From assembly GCA_026129095.1 (NCBI GenBank), contig JAHCIT010000010.1, positions 1 through 64,000 of the forward strand: a stretch of 64,000 bases of DNA, read 5' to 3'. The notes under the pieces were generated by a model that was not told where the DNA came from, made no database searches, and saw only the letters and a program-made list of their open reading frames with translations. The position numbers and the translations under genes are program-made. The DNA is from Deltaproteobacteria bacterium (GTDB lineage Bacteria > JAGRBM01 > JAHCIT01). This document shows positions 35,601 to 45,482 of this stretch, piece after piece (position 1 is the first letter of the stretch; every line of letters starts with the position of its first letter).

Positions 35601-37712
35601 ATGAGTATTTCCTGTCACCAGACAAGGCATCTTTTCGCCGTCGCTGCAGCGATCCTGATGCTGGCCACAGTTCCTGCCCGGCCCGAAGAACCCCAGGCAG
35701 ATGTAGCGGAGCTGCCGCCCGATGAGGCACAGCTCTTCCGGGAGGCTGATGATGCGATTCGCCGGGGGGATCATGAATGGGCACTCGAACACCTGCAGAA
35801 GTTCATTCAGAGCCATCCGGCCTCGGCGGCTGCACCCCGGGCCCATTTGGAGCGGGGAATCATCCTCGAACACCAGGAACGGTATGAACTGTCGGCTGCT
35901 GCCTACGAACAGGCGGTAAGGATGGCGGGCGAGGCTTCCCGTTCAGTAGAGGCTCGCCTGAACCTGTCGGGCGTTTACCGGCGGCTTGGGCGCTTCGGCG
36001 ATATCCCCGGTATTCTGGAACCAATCGAGTGGATCGACCTGGATCCGGAACAGCGGATGACGCTTTACCGGCGGCGGGCAGCTGCTTACGAGGCGCTGGG
36101 GCAGGAAGACGAGGCGCGGCTCGACCGGCTTCGGCTCTGGCAGGTCCTGGTTCCGGGAACCGAGCGTACTGCTCTTGAGCTGCTGCTGATCGATGACATC
36201 AGGCGCATCGAAGACGAAAAGGCGGCCGAAGAGAAGCTTCGTGCTCCGAATCTCCCGCCATTTTATGAATCGGCGCTGCTGGAGCGGCTGCTGGAACTCC
36301 GGATCCAGTCGAAGAACCTTGCGGGCAGTCTCGATGTGATCGACCGGTATCTGCTCCGGTTTCCGAAGGACAAGCGCGCACGGCTCATGGAAACCCGCCG
36401 CCGCGACCTGATGCAGGCGAGCGAGGTGGATACCCGGGCGGTGGGCGTTTTGCTGCCAGTGTCTGCCCGCGGGGCGCTTGGCTACTTTGCCGAGCGTGCC
36501 CGGAAAGCCATTGATGCTGCTGTTGCCCGCACTTCCCGCAAGACAGGTGCAGACACGATTCGCATCATTGTAAGAGATACAGGTGGACGGGCCGAACAGG
36601 CAGTCGCGGCCCTGAACGATCTGGTCAGCACCGAAAAGGTGGTCGCCGTGGTGGGACCGGTCGGCGGCTCGGAGGTCAGGGCGGTTGCCCAGCGGGCTGC
36701 CGAACTGGGGATCCCTGTTTTCGCGTTGTCACCAGCCGACGACCTTCCCGGTGCGGGAAGTTTCGTTTTCCGGATGATTCCAACTGCAAATGAACAGGTG
36801 TCAGCCATCGTTGCCCATGCGCGCGGCAGCCTGGGGCTGAAGAATTTCGCGGCTCTGTATCCCGATACACCGCTGGGCCAGGCGTTGTTCAGCCATTATG
36901 TCGATGAGGTGGAACGGTTTGGTGGCCGCCTCACCGGGGCTGAAAAGTACGACACGCGGGCCGCCGACTTTAAGGCACCGCTTTACCGGCTTGCCGGACT
37001 CCAGTGGGCCGACGCCCGGCGTTATGAGGCGCAGCGCAACAAGTCCCTGAAGGGATGGACCCCGTATTCGCCCAGAAAAATGGACGAGATCGAACGTCAC
37101 TGGCTGAAGGTAAGCGGCCGTGAGGACATGAAGCTGAAACCCCGTCCGGAATTGCCGCCTGTTGTGGACTACGACGCGCTGTTTATCGCTGGCATGGCCC
37201 AGCGGGTGGGTCTTATCCTCCCACAGATTACCTTCCGTGATGTGCGTGGCGCACAGCTTTACGGATTTTCCGAATGGAACGACCCAGAACTGTTCCTCCG
37301 GGCTGGTGGACAGGCAGATGGCGCGATTATCGTGGATGGATTCCACCCGGCACTGGAGCATCCGGATGCTGCCGCGTTTATCAGGGCGTTTACGCCTCTG
37401 GATCCGCCAGTGAAACCGTCGTCCGGAGCAGGCGGAACGCCAGCCGGCCCGCCGTCAGCCGCTTCTCCGGCACCTGATGACCGGCCGCCAGGGATGTTCG
37501 AGGCTCGCGCCTATGACGCCATCGGTCTTATCGTCGATGCATCCAGCCAGCTCGGTATTCCTTCGCGTACGGGCTTGGCCTTGCGTCTGCTCTCCCCCGG
37601 TGGGTACTCTGCTCTTGGCGGCCGGATCCGGTTTTACCCGGATGGCCGGGCCGACCTGCCGCTGGTCCTGCTTGAGGCCCGCGGCCGGGAGTTCGTCCTG
37701 CTTGCCCGCTAG
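35601..37712 (+). CDS. LpoA-like periplasmic protein: TPRs plus type-1 periplasmic-binding fold
   Basis: A signal peptide (QTRHLFAVAAAILMLATVPA) is followed by TPR-like helices (about 45-225, for example ALEHLQKFIQSHPASAAAPR). From about residue 285 it has a two-lobed periplasmic-binding domain (VGVLLPVSARGALGYFAERA, VVAVVGPVGGSEVRAVAQ, FALSPADDLPG). This layout is that of penicillin-binding-protein activators (LpoA) and Leu/Ile/Val-binding relatives. A Pro/Ala-rich linker lies near 620-645. The ATG at 35601 has AGGA seven bases upstream. Its TAG stop shares a base with a GTG of the next lon frame. Confidence 0.8.
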   Translation: MSISCHQTRHLFAVAAAILMLATVPARPEEPQADVAELPPDEAQLFREADDAIRRGDHEWALEHLQKFIQSHPASAAAPRAHLERGIILEHQERYELSAAAYEQAVRMAGEASRSVEARLNLSGVYRRLGRFGDIPGILEPIEWIDLDPEQRMTLYRRRAAAYEALGQEDEARLDRLRLWQVLVPGTERTALELLLIDDIRRIEDEKAAEEKLRAPNLPPFYESALLERLLELRIQSKNLAGSLDVIDRYLLRFPKDKRARLMETRRRDLMQASEVDTRAVGVLLPVSARGALGYFAERARKAIDAAVARTSRKTGADTIRIIVRDTGGRAEQAVAALNDLVSTEKVVAVVGPVGGSEVRAVAQRAAELGIPVFALSPADDLPGAGSFVFRMIPTANEQVSAIVAHARGSLGLKNFAALYPDTPLGQALFSHYVDEVERFGGRLTGAEKYDTRAADFKAPLYRLAGLQWADARRYEAQRNKSLKGWTPYSPRKMDEIERHWLKVSGREDMKLKPRPELPPVVDYDALFIAGMAQRVGLILPQITFRDVRGAQLYGFSEWNDPELFLRAGGQADGAIIVDGFHPALEHPDAAAFIRAFTPLDPPVKPSSGAGGTPAGPPSAASPAPDDRPPGMFEARAYDAIGLIVDASSQLGIPSRTGLALRLLSPGGYSALGGRIRFYPDGRADLPLVLLEARGREFVLLAR

Positions 37713-37771
37713 TGCCGGTCCCACGCCGCACCAGCCTGCCGAAAGGAATCCAAGCGGAGGCCGCCGTCGAT

Positions 37772-40210
37772 ATGCAGAAGGAAACCGTCACCACCGTCGC
37801 GCTTCCCGTCAGGGACATGGTCGTATTTCCTGAAGCGACGGTATCCCTGTTTGTCTCGTCGCCATGGGCGGTCGATCTTGCGGAGCAGGCGCTGGAGTCC
37901 CAGCGGAGCATCTTCGCCGTCTGCCAGAAGAACGCCGAGCGGGAGCATCCGGCCCGTGAAGACGTGTACGACACCGGTACGCTGATACAGATCGTGCGGA
38001 TCGTCCCGCTGGCCGATAGCCGCGTCAAGCTGCTTGTCCGGGGCTTGGAGCGCGGGCGTATCGAAAAGTGGCATCCCGAGGGCCCGACGGCACGGGTGCG
38101 CGTTGCAGTGCTGCATTCCCCGCAACTGACGCAGGCAGCACGTCTCCGGGCCGATGCGCTGGCTCTCGCGGTACGCGAAACACTGGAAAGGATTTCGCAG
38201 CTTGGACGGAGCGTAAGCCCGGAGCTGGTATCATCGCTTGAGCATCTCGAAACGCCGGGAGCGCTTGCTGACGCGGTTGCCTCAAACCTTTACCTGCCGG
38301 TAGCCGATGCACAAAGGATACTGGAGGCAGCAGACCCGATTGACCGGCTGGAAGCCCTGATGGCCGTGCTGACGCACGAGGCACAGGTGCTCACGATCCG
38401 TGCCGAGATACAGAACCGCGCACGCGAGGAGTTTGGGCGCTCCCAGCGGGAGTTTCACCTGCGCGAGCAGCTCCGGGCCATCAGGAGCGAACTGGGCGAA
38501 CAGGACGCGCGTTCGCCCGATGTGAACGATTACGAAAAAAAGATCACTGAGGCAAAGCTGCCTGCCTATGCCGAGGCTGAGGCACGCAAGCAGCTCAAGC
38601 GGCTCGACCAGATGCATTCCGATTCGGCCGAGTCATCCATCATCAAGAACTACCTCGACTGCCTGTGCGAACTGCCATGGGCGAAGGCATCCGCCGACGA
38701 GATCGATATCACCAAGGCCCGCACGGTACTGAATGAAGACCATTATGATCTGGAGAAGATCAAGCAGCGGATTGTCGAGCATCTGGGCGTCCTGAAGCTG
38801 AAAAAGAGCCTTCGCGGACAGATACTCTGCTTCGTCGGACCGCCGGGAGTCGGGAAAACCTCGCTCGGTAAGTCGATCGCCCGGGCGATGGGCCGAAAGT
38901 TCCACCGGATCAGTGTGGGCGGTGTTCGGGACGAGGCTGAAATCCGTGGCCATCGCCGGACTTATGTGGGTGCCATGCCCGGCCGGATAATCCAGGGACT
39001 CAAGACAGCCGGGGCCAATAATCCGGTGTTCATGCTCGATGAGATCGATAAGGTGGGCAGTGATTTTCGTGGCGACCCGGCTTCGGCCCTGCTGGAAGTG
39101 CTGGACCCGGAGCAGAATGCGGCCTTTACGGACCATTTCCTCGGTATCCCGTTCGACCTGTCGGGCGTTTTTTTCATCGCCACGGCCAACGATACGAGCA
39201 CGATTCCGTCGGCGCTGCTGGACCGAATGGAGGTGGTTGAGCTGGCGGGGTACTCCGAGGAGGAAAAGCTCCATATCGCACGGCAGTATCTGATTCCCAA
39301 GCAGGTCGAGGCGACGGGACTTCCGGCAGGTTCGCTCGAGATTGCCGATGATGCGCTGAGCTTTCTTATCAATGCCTATACGCGGGAATCAGGGCTGAGA
39401 AACCTGGACCGGGTGCTGGGGTCGGTTTGCCGCAAGCTCGCGCTGCCGCTGGCCGAGGGTGAGGCGAACCCATCGTTTGCTGTCAGCCGGAAGCGGCTTG
39501 AAAAACTGCTTGGGCCACCCAAGTTTGATCCCTATGTCGAGCCACCTGAGGATGAGGTAGGTGTGGTCACAGGGCTTGCCTGGACTCCCCATGGCGGCGA
39601 GCCGCTCTATCTGGAAGTGCAGACCCATGCCGGGAAGCGCGGGCTGATACTGTCCGGGCAGCTTGGTGATGTGATGAAGGAGAGTGCGAACACAGCCCTT
39701 TCCTATGTGCGCACCAGGGCCGATCTGGGCGCCCCGCAGGGATTTCTCGATACCAATGAGATTCACATCCATGCCCCCGAAGGTGCCATTCCAAAGGATG
39801 GGCCCTCGGCGGGCATCGCCATCGCCGTGGCGCTACTGTCGATTCTCACAGGACGCAAGGTGCGGAAAAGTGTTGCCATGACTGGCGAGATCACCCTCAG
39901 GGGTAAGGTTCTGCCGGTAGGGGGGCTCAAGGAGAAGTTTCTTGCCGCCCGGCGTATAGGCACTACAACCGTTGTGATCCCCTGGCAGAACCAGAAGGAC
40001 CTTGTTGACATTCCCCCGAGCCTGCTGAAATCGTTCAGAATCGTCCCGGCCAAGACCATGGACGACGTGATTCCGGTCACGCTGGCCGGCTTGGGTTCAG
40101 GCAGCACCGAGCCGGCGGTTTCGCGGCCGCCAGCACGGCGGTCGCCATCACCCAAGGCGCGGCCGGGCACACATGCGGCGGGTCAACGCATCCAGCGTAT
40201 CCGGCGTTAG
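37772..40210 (+). CDS. second Lon protease, with basic C-terminal tail
   Basis: It is full-length LonA-type: N-terminal domain (VALPVRDMVVFPEATVSLFV), AAA+ module with Walker [12 protein letters not shown] (about 357), and protease domain with Ser in KDGPSAG (about 678) and Lys in GGLKEK (about 719). After the usual end it has about 37 residues rich in Arg, Pro and Ser (RPPARRSPSPKARPGTHAAG), absent from the first Lon. Start: ATG at 37772, or GTG at 37712, which shares a base with the previous stop (TAGTG). Two lon genes are known in myxobacteria, where one (BsgA/LonD) serves development. Confidence 0.93.
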   Translation: MQKETVTTVALPVRDMVVFPEATVSLFVSSPWAVDLAEQALESQRSIFAVCQKNAEREHPAREDVYDTGTLIQIVRIVPLADSRVKLLVRGLERGRIEKWHPEGPTARVRVAVLHSPQLTQAARLRADALALAVRETLERISQLGRSVSPELVSSLEHLETPGALADAVASNLYLPVADAQRILEAADPIDRLEALMAVLTHEAQVLTIRAEIQNRAREEFGRSQREFHLREQLRAIRSELGEQDARSPDVNDYEKKITEAKLPAYAEAEARKQLKRLDQMHSDSAESSIIKNYLDCLCELPWAKASADEIDITKARTVLNEDHYDLEKIKQRIVEHLGVLKLKKSLRGQILCFVGPPGVGKTSLGKSIARAMGRKFHRISVGGVRDEAEIRGHRRTYVGAMPGRIIQGLKTAGANNPVFMLDEIDKVGSDFRGDPASALLEVLDPEQNAAFTDHFLGIPFDLSGVFFIATANDTSTIPSALLDRMEVVELAGYSEEEKLHIARQYLIPKQVEATGLPAGSLEIADDALSFLINAYTRESGLRNLDRVLGSVCRKLALPLAEGEANPSFAVSRKRLEKLLGPPKFDPYVEPPEDEVGVVTGLAWTPHGGEPLYLEVQTHAGKRGLILSGQLGDVMKESANTALSYVRTRADLGAPQGFLDTNEIHIHAPEGAIPKDGPSAGIAIAVALLSILTGRKVRKSVAMTGEITLRGKVLPVGGLKEKFLAARRIGTTTVVIPWQNQKDLVDIPPSLLKSFRIVPAKTMDDVIPVTLAGLGSGSTEPAVSRPPARRSPSPKARPGTHAAGQRIQRIRR

Positions 40211-40309
40211 TTTTCGGCCCTTTTAAGGGGGCGTGGTCCGTTCTCACGGGTACCTGCCCAGGGAGATTGCAGGCGGTGCCGCATCAGGGACGGTCCGCAG
40301 GTTATAGCG

Positions 40310-43300
40310 ATGGCCAAGCAGCACATCCTGATTGTTGATGACGACTCCAAGAGTCTCAGGGTGCTTGAGATATCACTCAAGAAGTCGGGCTTTTCCGTCA
40401 CGACTGCCAGCAACGGGATCGACGCGCTGGAAAAGGTCGCCGTATCGGTTCCCGAACTGATCATCTCCGACGTCAAGATGCCGAAGATGAACGGTTACCA
40501 GTTCTGCCAGCGCATCAAGGACGATCCCAAGCTCGCTACGATTCCGTTCATCTTCCTCACGTCCCAGCGGTCGGTGGAGGACAAGGTTCGGGGGCTCGAG
40601 CTTGGCGTGGACGACTACCTGACCAAGCCGATCTATATCCGCGAACTGATCGCACGGGTGCGTCTGCTGCTCCAGAAGAAGGAGAAAGAAACGCTGGAGC
40701 GTGTGGACCAGCAGAACATGTTCCAGGGGGCCCTGTCGGACCTTGGCGTTGTGGACCTGCTGCAGACGATCGAAATCGGCCGGAAGACAGGGCTTATCCT
40801 GCTCACTTCCGGCGACAAGAGTGGTGTGATGTATGTCCAGAATGGACGGGTGATCGATTCCATTTGCGGTAACCTCCGTGGCGCCCGCGCCGTATACCGG
40901 CTGCTCACCTGGAATGACGGTGCGTTCAAGATCGATTTCAAACCGGTGTACCGGCAGGAAACGATCGAGCTGTCCACTCAGGCGCTCATCATGGAGGGCA
41001 TGCGGCGGCTGGACGAATTCGAGCGTCTGGCCGAGCAGCTTCCGCCACTTGATTCGGTTCTGGTGATTGATCCCCAGGAACTGCTCCAGCAGTACCCGGA
41101 GGGGTTCCCGAGCAAGGCGGGCGAAATCATCCAGCTGTTCAACGGCAAGCGGACGATTCTGGAAGTAGCCGACGAATGTGGCCTGGACGACCTGCCAGCG
41201 CTCAACATCATGTCGAAGTTTTACTTTCAGGGCCTACTGAAGGAACTTCGCACCGAGAGCGCCAATGTAGTGGTACAGCCCAATGGGGCCATCACGATGC
41301 CCGGTCCCAATCCGGCTGCGACCATGAGCAAGGTAGTCCCCGACGAGCCGTCGGCAGGTGAAGCCGGAATAGTGAATGCGGGGCAGGGTGTCGAGATTGA
41401 TATCGATGACGCCGAACTCGTGCGTCCACCGGATGCGCCGGCGGAGTCGTCAGCCATTCCTAAACAGGCGGAATCACCGCTGTCTGAATCCCGTATGCGT
41501 GAGATGCTCGATGAAGTCGCCCAGACCGAATCGGGTGGCGATGATGAGATCGAGTTTAATGCTCCTGAGACGCCTCAGCAGCGGCGGCACCTCCGGGCAG
41601 TGCCATCGGCTGCGGTCGCTGAAAAGCATGACGAAGAAACCGACCCCACGATGGCGGCCGGAAAGCGGCCAGCCAATATGGTACCGCCAGCGCCGGTCTC
41701 GCGGCCTCCGGCCAGGCCTTCAGTCCCTCCGGCAGCCACTCCACCTGCTCCGCCCGCATCCCTGCCCCCTCAGCCGGAGAAATCCCAACCGCCTGCCGTG
41801 GTTTCGCAGGTTTCGGCGCCCACGCCGCCGGTGAGGCAACCGGCCACTGCAAGGCTCGACGAAGTGGAAGCTGAAGAGGTTGATGATAATCTTCCCGTCG
41901 GCCAGATCGGCGAATCCGGAAGCCGGCCGGTCATCATTGCGGTGGTGGCAAGTGTCGCGGTCACACTGCTCGTCGTCTTTGGGGCCGGGACATTCATATT
42001 CAGCAGCTATCTGAAGCCGCTTCTGGACCGCATGGCGGGTCAAGCCGGGGTCGCGTCTCCATCTGCTGTGGCCGCTTACGATCTTGAATCTCTCGACCGG
42101 CTGATTGCGGCCTATGCTCCGGCAGAGCTCCGGAGCGCCATCCAGCAGATTGACCGGACCGGTTCTGGCGGTGAGCCGGAACTTCTGATCCGTCATGCCG
42201 TTGCCACGGCCCGGCTGGGTTTCCTCCTGGAAGATATGCGTCTGGTGACGCAGGCAGGGCTGGAGTTCGACCGGCTGCCGGCTGCCATGCGGGAGGCGGC
42301 CGCCGGTAAGCTCGTTCAGGCGGAAATCGAGGTTTACCGTGATCGGAACGAACTGGCCCGCCAGTTGGCCGCTGCTGTCCAGGAGATGACACCCCCGCTG
42401 GGGCCCATCGAGACCGCACAGGCAGAAACGGTACGTGCCCTTGCCATTATGAAGCTGGGCCAGCCGGAAGTAGCCAGCCAGATGCTGTCCCCGCTGGCCA
42501 CCCGCTTTCCCGATCTGATCATGCCGCGGTACGTACTTGCCTGGATACTGACCGGGGCAGGTAATGCGGCCGACGCAACTGTTTGGTCTGGCGATCTCGT
42601 CCGGAAAAATCCCAACCATTCGGCCGGCCATCTGCTGGCAGCGCGGAACTTCCGCCGTTCACGTGACACCGGAAATGCGCTGGAAGCACTGGCCCGTGCC
42701 GAGGTAGCCGATCCGTCGGATCCCCGGCCGGGGCTGGAACGCGCCGATCTGCGTGTAAAGGAAACAGGCGAGCTGACACTGGCTGCCAGCGAAGTGGACA
42801 GCCTGCTGGCCCGGGACTCGGTTCGTTCCAACAGCAATTTCCACGCTTGGGCACTGGCGCTCAAGGCGCTCATTCTTGCTGAGAGGGGAAGCAAGGCCGA
42901 AGCCCGCGTGGTGTACGAGCAGGCCCGGGCCCTGGACCGTACCCGCCCGGAATTGGACCGGATCCAGAAAGCACTGGCGGAGCCAGCGGCGGCTCCGGCA
43001 GTCGCTGGCGTGAGTGCCGCCACCCCCCGGCCACGCCCTGAGCGCGCTGAACCTGACTATGCGGCCGAAGGCCGCGCTGCGCTCCGGCGTGGTCAGCACA
43101 AGCGGGCTTCCGACCTGCTGGCAAAAGCGGTCGAGACGAAGCCGGACGATGGCCAGTTGTGGTTCGATCTCGGAATCGCGTCGATCGAGAGTGATAATAC
43201 AGGTCGTGCACTGAACGCGTTTGCCAACGCCGCTCTGCACGATCCCAACCGGGCTGAAACACATTTTTACCTTGGCCAGCTCTACTCCTCGACCCGCAAG

Positions 43301-43405
43301 AACAACATGGCTGTCCAGTCGTACGAACGATTTCTCAAGCTTGCTCCGGATCACCCCAAGGCCCCACTGGCCCGGGCCATTCTCCCCAAACTGAAGGCGA
43401 AGTAG
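40310..43405 (+). CDS. response regulator with DUF4388, membrane helix and TPR tail
   Basis: At 1031 residues: a CheY-like receiver (residues 1-122; ILIVDDDSKSL, acceptor Asp in LIISDVKMPKMNG, Lys in DDYLTKP), a DUF4388/PATAN domain (about 135-235, FQGALSDLGVVDLLQTIEIG), a second helical region, a long Pro-rich linker, a membrane helix (about 540-562, VIIAVVASVAVTLLVVFGAG) and C-terminal TPRs (about 600-1025). DUF4388 regulators are common in deltaproteobacteria, for example in gliding and adhesion. The membrane helix would put the TPRs in the periplasm while the receiver is cytosolic. No partner kinase is adjacent. thiL begins directly after its stop. Confidence 0.88.
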   Translation: MAKQHILIVDDDSKSLRVLEISLKKSGFSVTTASNGIDALEKVAVSVPELIISDVKMPKMNGYQFCQRIKDDPKLATIPFIFLTSQRSVEDKVRGLELGVDDYLTKPIYIRELIARVRLLLQKKEKETLERVDQQNMFQGALSDLGVVDLLQTIEIGRKTGLILLTSGDKSGVMYVQNGRVIDSICGNLRGARAVYRLLTWNDGAFKIDFKPVYRQETIELSTQALIMEGMRRLDEFERLAEQLPPLDSVLVIDPQELLQQYPEGFPSKAGEIIQLFNGKRTILEVADECGLDDLPALNIMSKFYFQGLLKELRTESANVVVQPNGAITMPGPNPAATMSKVVPDEPSAGEAGIVNAGQGVEIDIDDAELVRPPDAPAESSAIPKQAESPLSESRMREMLDEVAQTESGGDDEIEFNAPETPQQRRHLRAVPSAAVAEKHDEETDPTMAAGKRPANMVPPAPVSRPPARPSVPPAATPPAPPASLPPQPEKSQPPAVVSQVSAPTPPVRQPATARLDEVEAEEVDDNLPVGQIGESGSRPVIIAVVASVAVTLLVVFGAGTFIFSSYLKPLLDRMAGQAGVASPSAVAAYDLESLDRLIAAYAPAELRSAIQQIDRTGSGGEPELLIRHAVATARLGFLLEDMRLVTQAGLEFDRLPAAMREAAAGKLVQAEIEVYRDRNELARQLAAAVQEMTPPLGPIETAQAETVRALAIMKLGQPEVASQMLSPLATRFPDLIMPRYVLAWILTGAGNAADATVWSGDLVRKNPNHSAGHLLAARNFRRSRDTGNALEALARAEVADPSDPRPGLERADLRVKETGELTLAASEVDSLLARDSVRSNSNFHAWALALKALILAERGSKAEARVVYEQARALDRTRPELDRIQKALAEPAAAPAVAGVSAATPRPRPERAEPDYAAEGRAALRRGQHKRASDLLAKAVETKPDDGQLWFDLGIASIESDNTGRALNAFANAALHDPNRAETHFYLGQLYSSTRKNNMAVQSYERFLKLAPDHPKAPLARAILPKLKAK

Positions 43406-44431
43406 GTGGGCAGCCTTCCCCATGAATTTGCGCTGATCCGGGCGCTCGGCCGGGTTGCCACCAAGGCAGACGCATCGCTTGTGCTGACAGTGGGGGACGA
43501 CTGCGCCGCCTGGAAACCGGCGCACGGAAAGCTCCAGATTGCCACGACCGATACGCTTGTGGAGGGGGTCCATTTCCTCCGGTCCGATGCCGAACCCCGG
43601 CTGATCGGCCGCAAGGCGATGGGTGCGAACCTGTCGGATATAGCCGCCATGGGCGGGACCCCGCGTTATGCGCTCGTGGCCCTTTCCATCCCGATGAAGG
43701 GCTGGAGCGGCAGGGATGTGCTCGGCATCTATGAGGGGCTTCTCGCGGCGGGTTCCCCCCAAGGTGTCAGGATAGCGGGCGGGAATATCACCCGCTCCTC
43801 TGGAAAGCTCGAAATCACCATTACTCTCACTGGGGAAGTGAAGCCGGGCGCGATGCTGAAACGATCTGGCGCCAGGGTCGGGGATTCCATCTACGTCACC
43901 GGAGTGCCGGGCCGGGCCGCCATGTGGCTCGACCTGAAGCGCCGGAAAGCCGGGTCACGGGCCGTGCGCGAACTGTTCCGGTTGGCCCACTACCAGCCCG
44001 AGCCACCCCTGGAGTTCGCCCGGCGCCTGTCGGGGGAGGCGGGGGGAAAGAAGGCTGCCACGGCTGCCGTGGATATATCCGACGGCCTGCTGGCCGATCT
44101 CGGTCACCTGATTGAGTTGTCCGGTGTTCCAGGTGCGATCATGGAGGCGGATAAACTGCCGTCGTCTGTCGCCCACCTTCTTTACCGGCAAGCGGCAGGG
44201 CCGTCAGGTACCAGCCGGCTTCTCCGTATCGCGCTCACCGGGGGCGAGGACTACGAACTCCTTTTCACCGCCCCGCCGTCAAATGACAGCCGGGTCCGCG
44301 CACTCGCTGCCGAAACAGGCGTCCGGGTGAGCCGTATCGGGAGGATCACTCATTCGAGTGGCATCCGGGTGGTTGACGGGAAGGGGCGAAAGCTCCCTGT
44401 TGGGGGCCACGGCGGCTGGCGGCATTTCTAG
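43406..44431 (+). CDS. thiL: thiamine-monophosphate kinase
   Basis: ThiL phosphorylates thiamine monophosphate to thiamine diphosphate with ATP. Motifs: EFALIRALG at the N-terminus, LTVGDDCAAW, TTDTLVEGVHFL, GRKAMGANLSDIAAMGG and later DISDGLLADLGHL and TGGEDYELLF. Length 341 is normal. The GTG start abuts the TAG of the response-regulator gene, so translation is coupled. No TPP riboswitch was seen. Confidence 0.95.
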   Translation: MGSLPHEFALIRALGRVATKADASLVLTVGDDCAAWKPAHGKLQIATTDTLVEGVHFLRSDAEPRLIGRKAMGANLSDIAAMGGTPRYALVALSIPMKGWSGRDVLGIYEGLLAAGSPQGVRIAGGNITRSSGKLEITITLTGEVKPGAMLKRSGARVGDSIYVTGVPGRAAMWLDLKRRKAGSRAVRELFRLAHYQPEPPLEFARRLSGEAGGKKAATAAVDISDGLLADLGHLIELSGVPGAIMEADKLPSSVAHLLYRQAAGPSGTSRLLRIALTGGEDYELLFTAPPSNDSRVRALAAETGVRVSRIGRITHSSGIRVVDGKGRKLPVGGHGGWRHF

Positions 44432-44456
44432 GAGTTCCAGTCATAGCAAAGTGAAA

Positions 44457-44479
44457 GGGCCGCCTGAGTCAGGCGGCCC
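44457..44479 (-). terminator. terminator-like hairpin between thiL and the lipoprotein gene
   Basis: GGGCCGCCTGA and TCAGGCGGCCC pair around one central base; about nine base pairs would form with a five-base loop. On the minus strand the stem is followed by TTTCACTTT, so it should end the lipoprotein transcript and may also slow transcription from thiL. Confidence 0.65.
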
Positions 44480-44504
44480 CGAAGGTCAACCAGAACAGGA
44501 GCGG

Positions 44505-45365
44505 TCAATAGTCCCAGTTATAGCAGTACGAAGTTTCGGCGTTTAAAAAACCATCATAGTCGGCGTTTGAGAAGCCGGTGTTAAACACGTACAAATAGCT
44601 CATTTCGGACGCGTAGTTCACGTCAACCTCAAGGACGTCAAGCTCGAACTCCACATCTGTATCACCGAACAGGGTTCCTGTCAGCTTTGCATCATCACTG
44701 CAGTTGTTCGGCGTAAAGAGCGGACAAGCGGCGGCTGAGAGGTCCGTGTCCAGAATCCCGAAAAACTCCGAACTCAGAAACACCCCGTGGAGTTCGTTGT
44801 CCCTGGAAATGAGCGCCACGCGTCCGTGGTGGCTCTCTTCGGTTTTGTAGAGACTGAAATACCCGCGGGCAATGGCCGTATCGGCATCACTGGTTTCGAG
44901 GCCTGCGGCATGGGCCAGCAGGCCGCTTTCGGCTCCGGAGGAGCCTTTCCCCAGAAGCACACCTGTTCCGCTGATTGTGCCAGTGATGCTCAGCTCCAGA
45001 TCATGATCGAGAATTTCGGCCTCGAAGTCGGTGCCCACAGCCGTGCCTTCCACCTCATACTCATCGCCATAGCCGTCATCTTCACCCGGCAGGGAGGACA
45101 GGGGAACACCGTAATAATCGGTAAAGGTCCCGGTGATGGTGCCGTCCTCATCCACGGTCAGTTGTAGGAGGCCAAAGGTCTCCATTGCGACGTCATAGTG
45201 AAAACCGCTGCAATCCACATAGTTGTCTTCATACCCGGCGGCGAACCCCGCCACATAGTCACCGGGAAGGAATGTTGCTCCGGGAGCCGCACCGTTGCTG
45301 CCGCAGGCTGCGGCTGATAGGGCCAATGCAAGGCCGGTGACGGCACTCAAAAAGATATTGCGCAT
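44505..45365 (-). CDS. acidic secreted lipoprotein, function unknown
   Basis: A signal peptide (MRNIFLSAVTGLALALSAAA) ends at Cys21 in a relaxed lipobox, so it is probably a lipoprotein. The mature part is very acidic and beta-rich (TVDEDGTITGTFTDYYG, EYEVEGTAVGTDFEAEIL, LELSITGTISG) and contains two further Cys pairs. Repeating strand pairs suggest a beta-barrel or lipocalin-like fold, but I do not recognise the family. AGGAG six bases before the ATG at 45365 supports the start. Confidence 0.75.
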   Translation of the reverse strand: MRNIFLSAVTGLALALSAAACGSNGAAPGATFLPGDYVAGFAAGYEDNYVDCSGFHYDVAMETFGLLQLTVDEDGTITGTFTDYYGVPLSSLPGEDDGYGDEYEVEGTAVGTDFEAEILDHDLELSITGTISGTGVLLGKGSSGAESGLLAHAAGLETSDADTAIARGYFSLYKTEESHHGRVALISRDNELHGVFLSSEFFGILDTDLSAAACPLFTPNNCSDDAKLTGTLFGDTDVEFELDVLEVDVNYASEMSYLYVFNTGFSNADYDGFLNAETSYCYNWDY

Positions 45366-45407
45366 GGAATCTCCTGTTTCGGCCTGAAAGGCACCGTGTT
45401 TGCCCAT

Positions 45408-45436
45408 TTACTATGCGAACGAGGGACAGGGGTCAA
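45408..45436 (-). promoter_or_regulatory. candidate promoter of the acidic lipoprotein gene
   Basis: On the minus strand TTGACC (45431-45436) and TAGTAA (45408-45413) are 17 bases apart, giving a leader of about 35 bases. The -10 box is weak. Confidence 0.35.
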
Positions 45437-45482
45437 GGTGGATGCTCGGACTACCACCCTGCAATCCGGAAGATGTGACGGT

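Noticed and set aside
42659-43762. 367-residue minus-strand open frame
   Set aside because: Antisense to the response-regulator/TPR gene and thiL; no recognisable domain.
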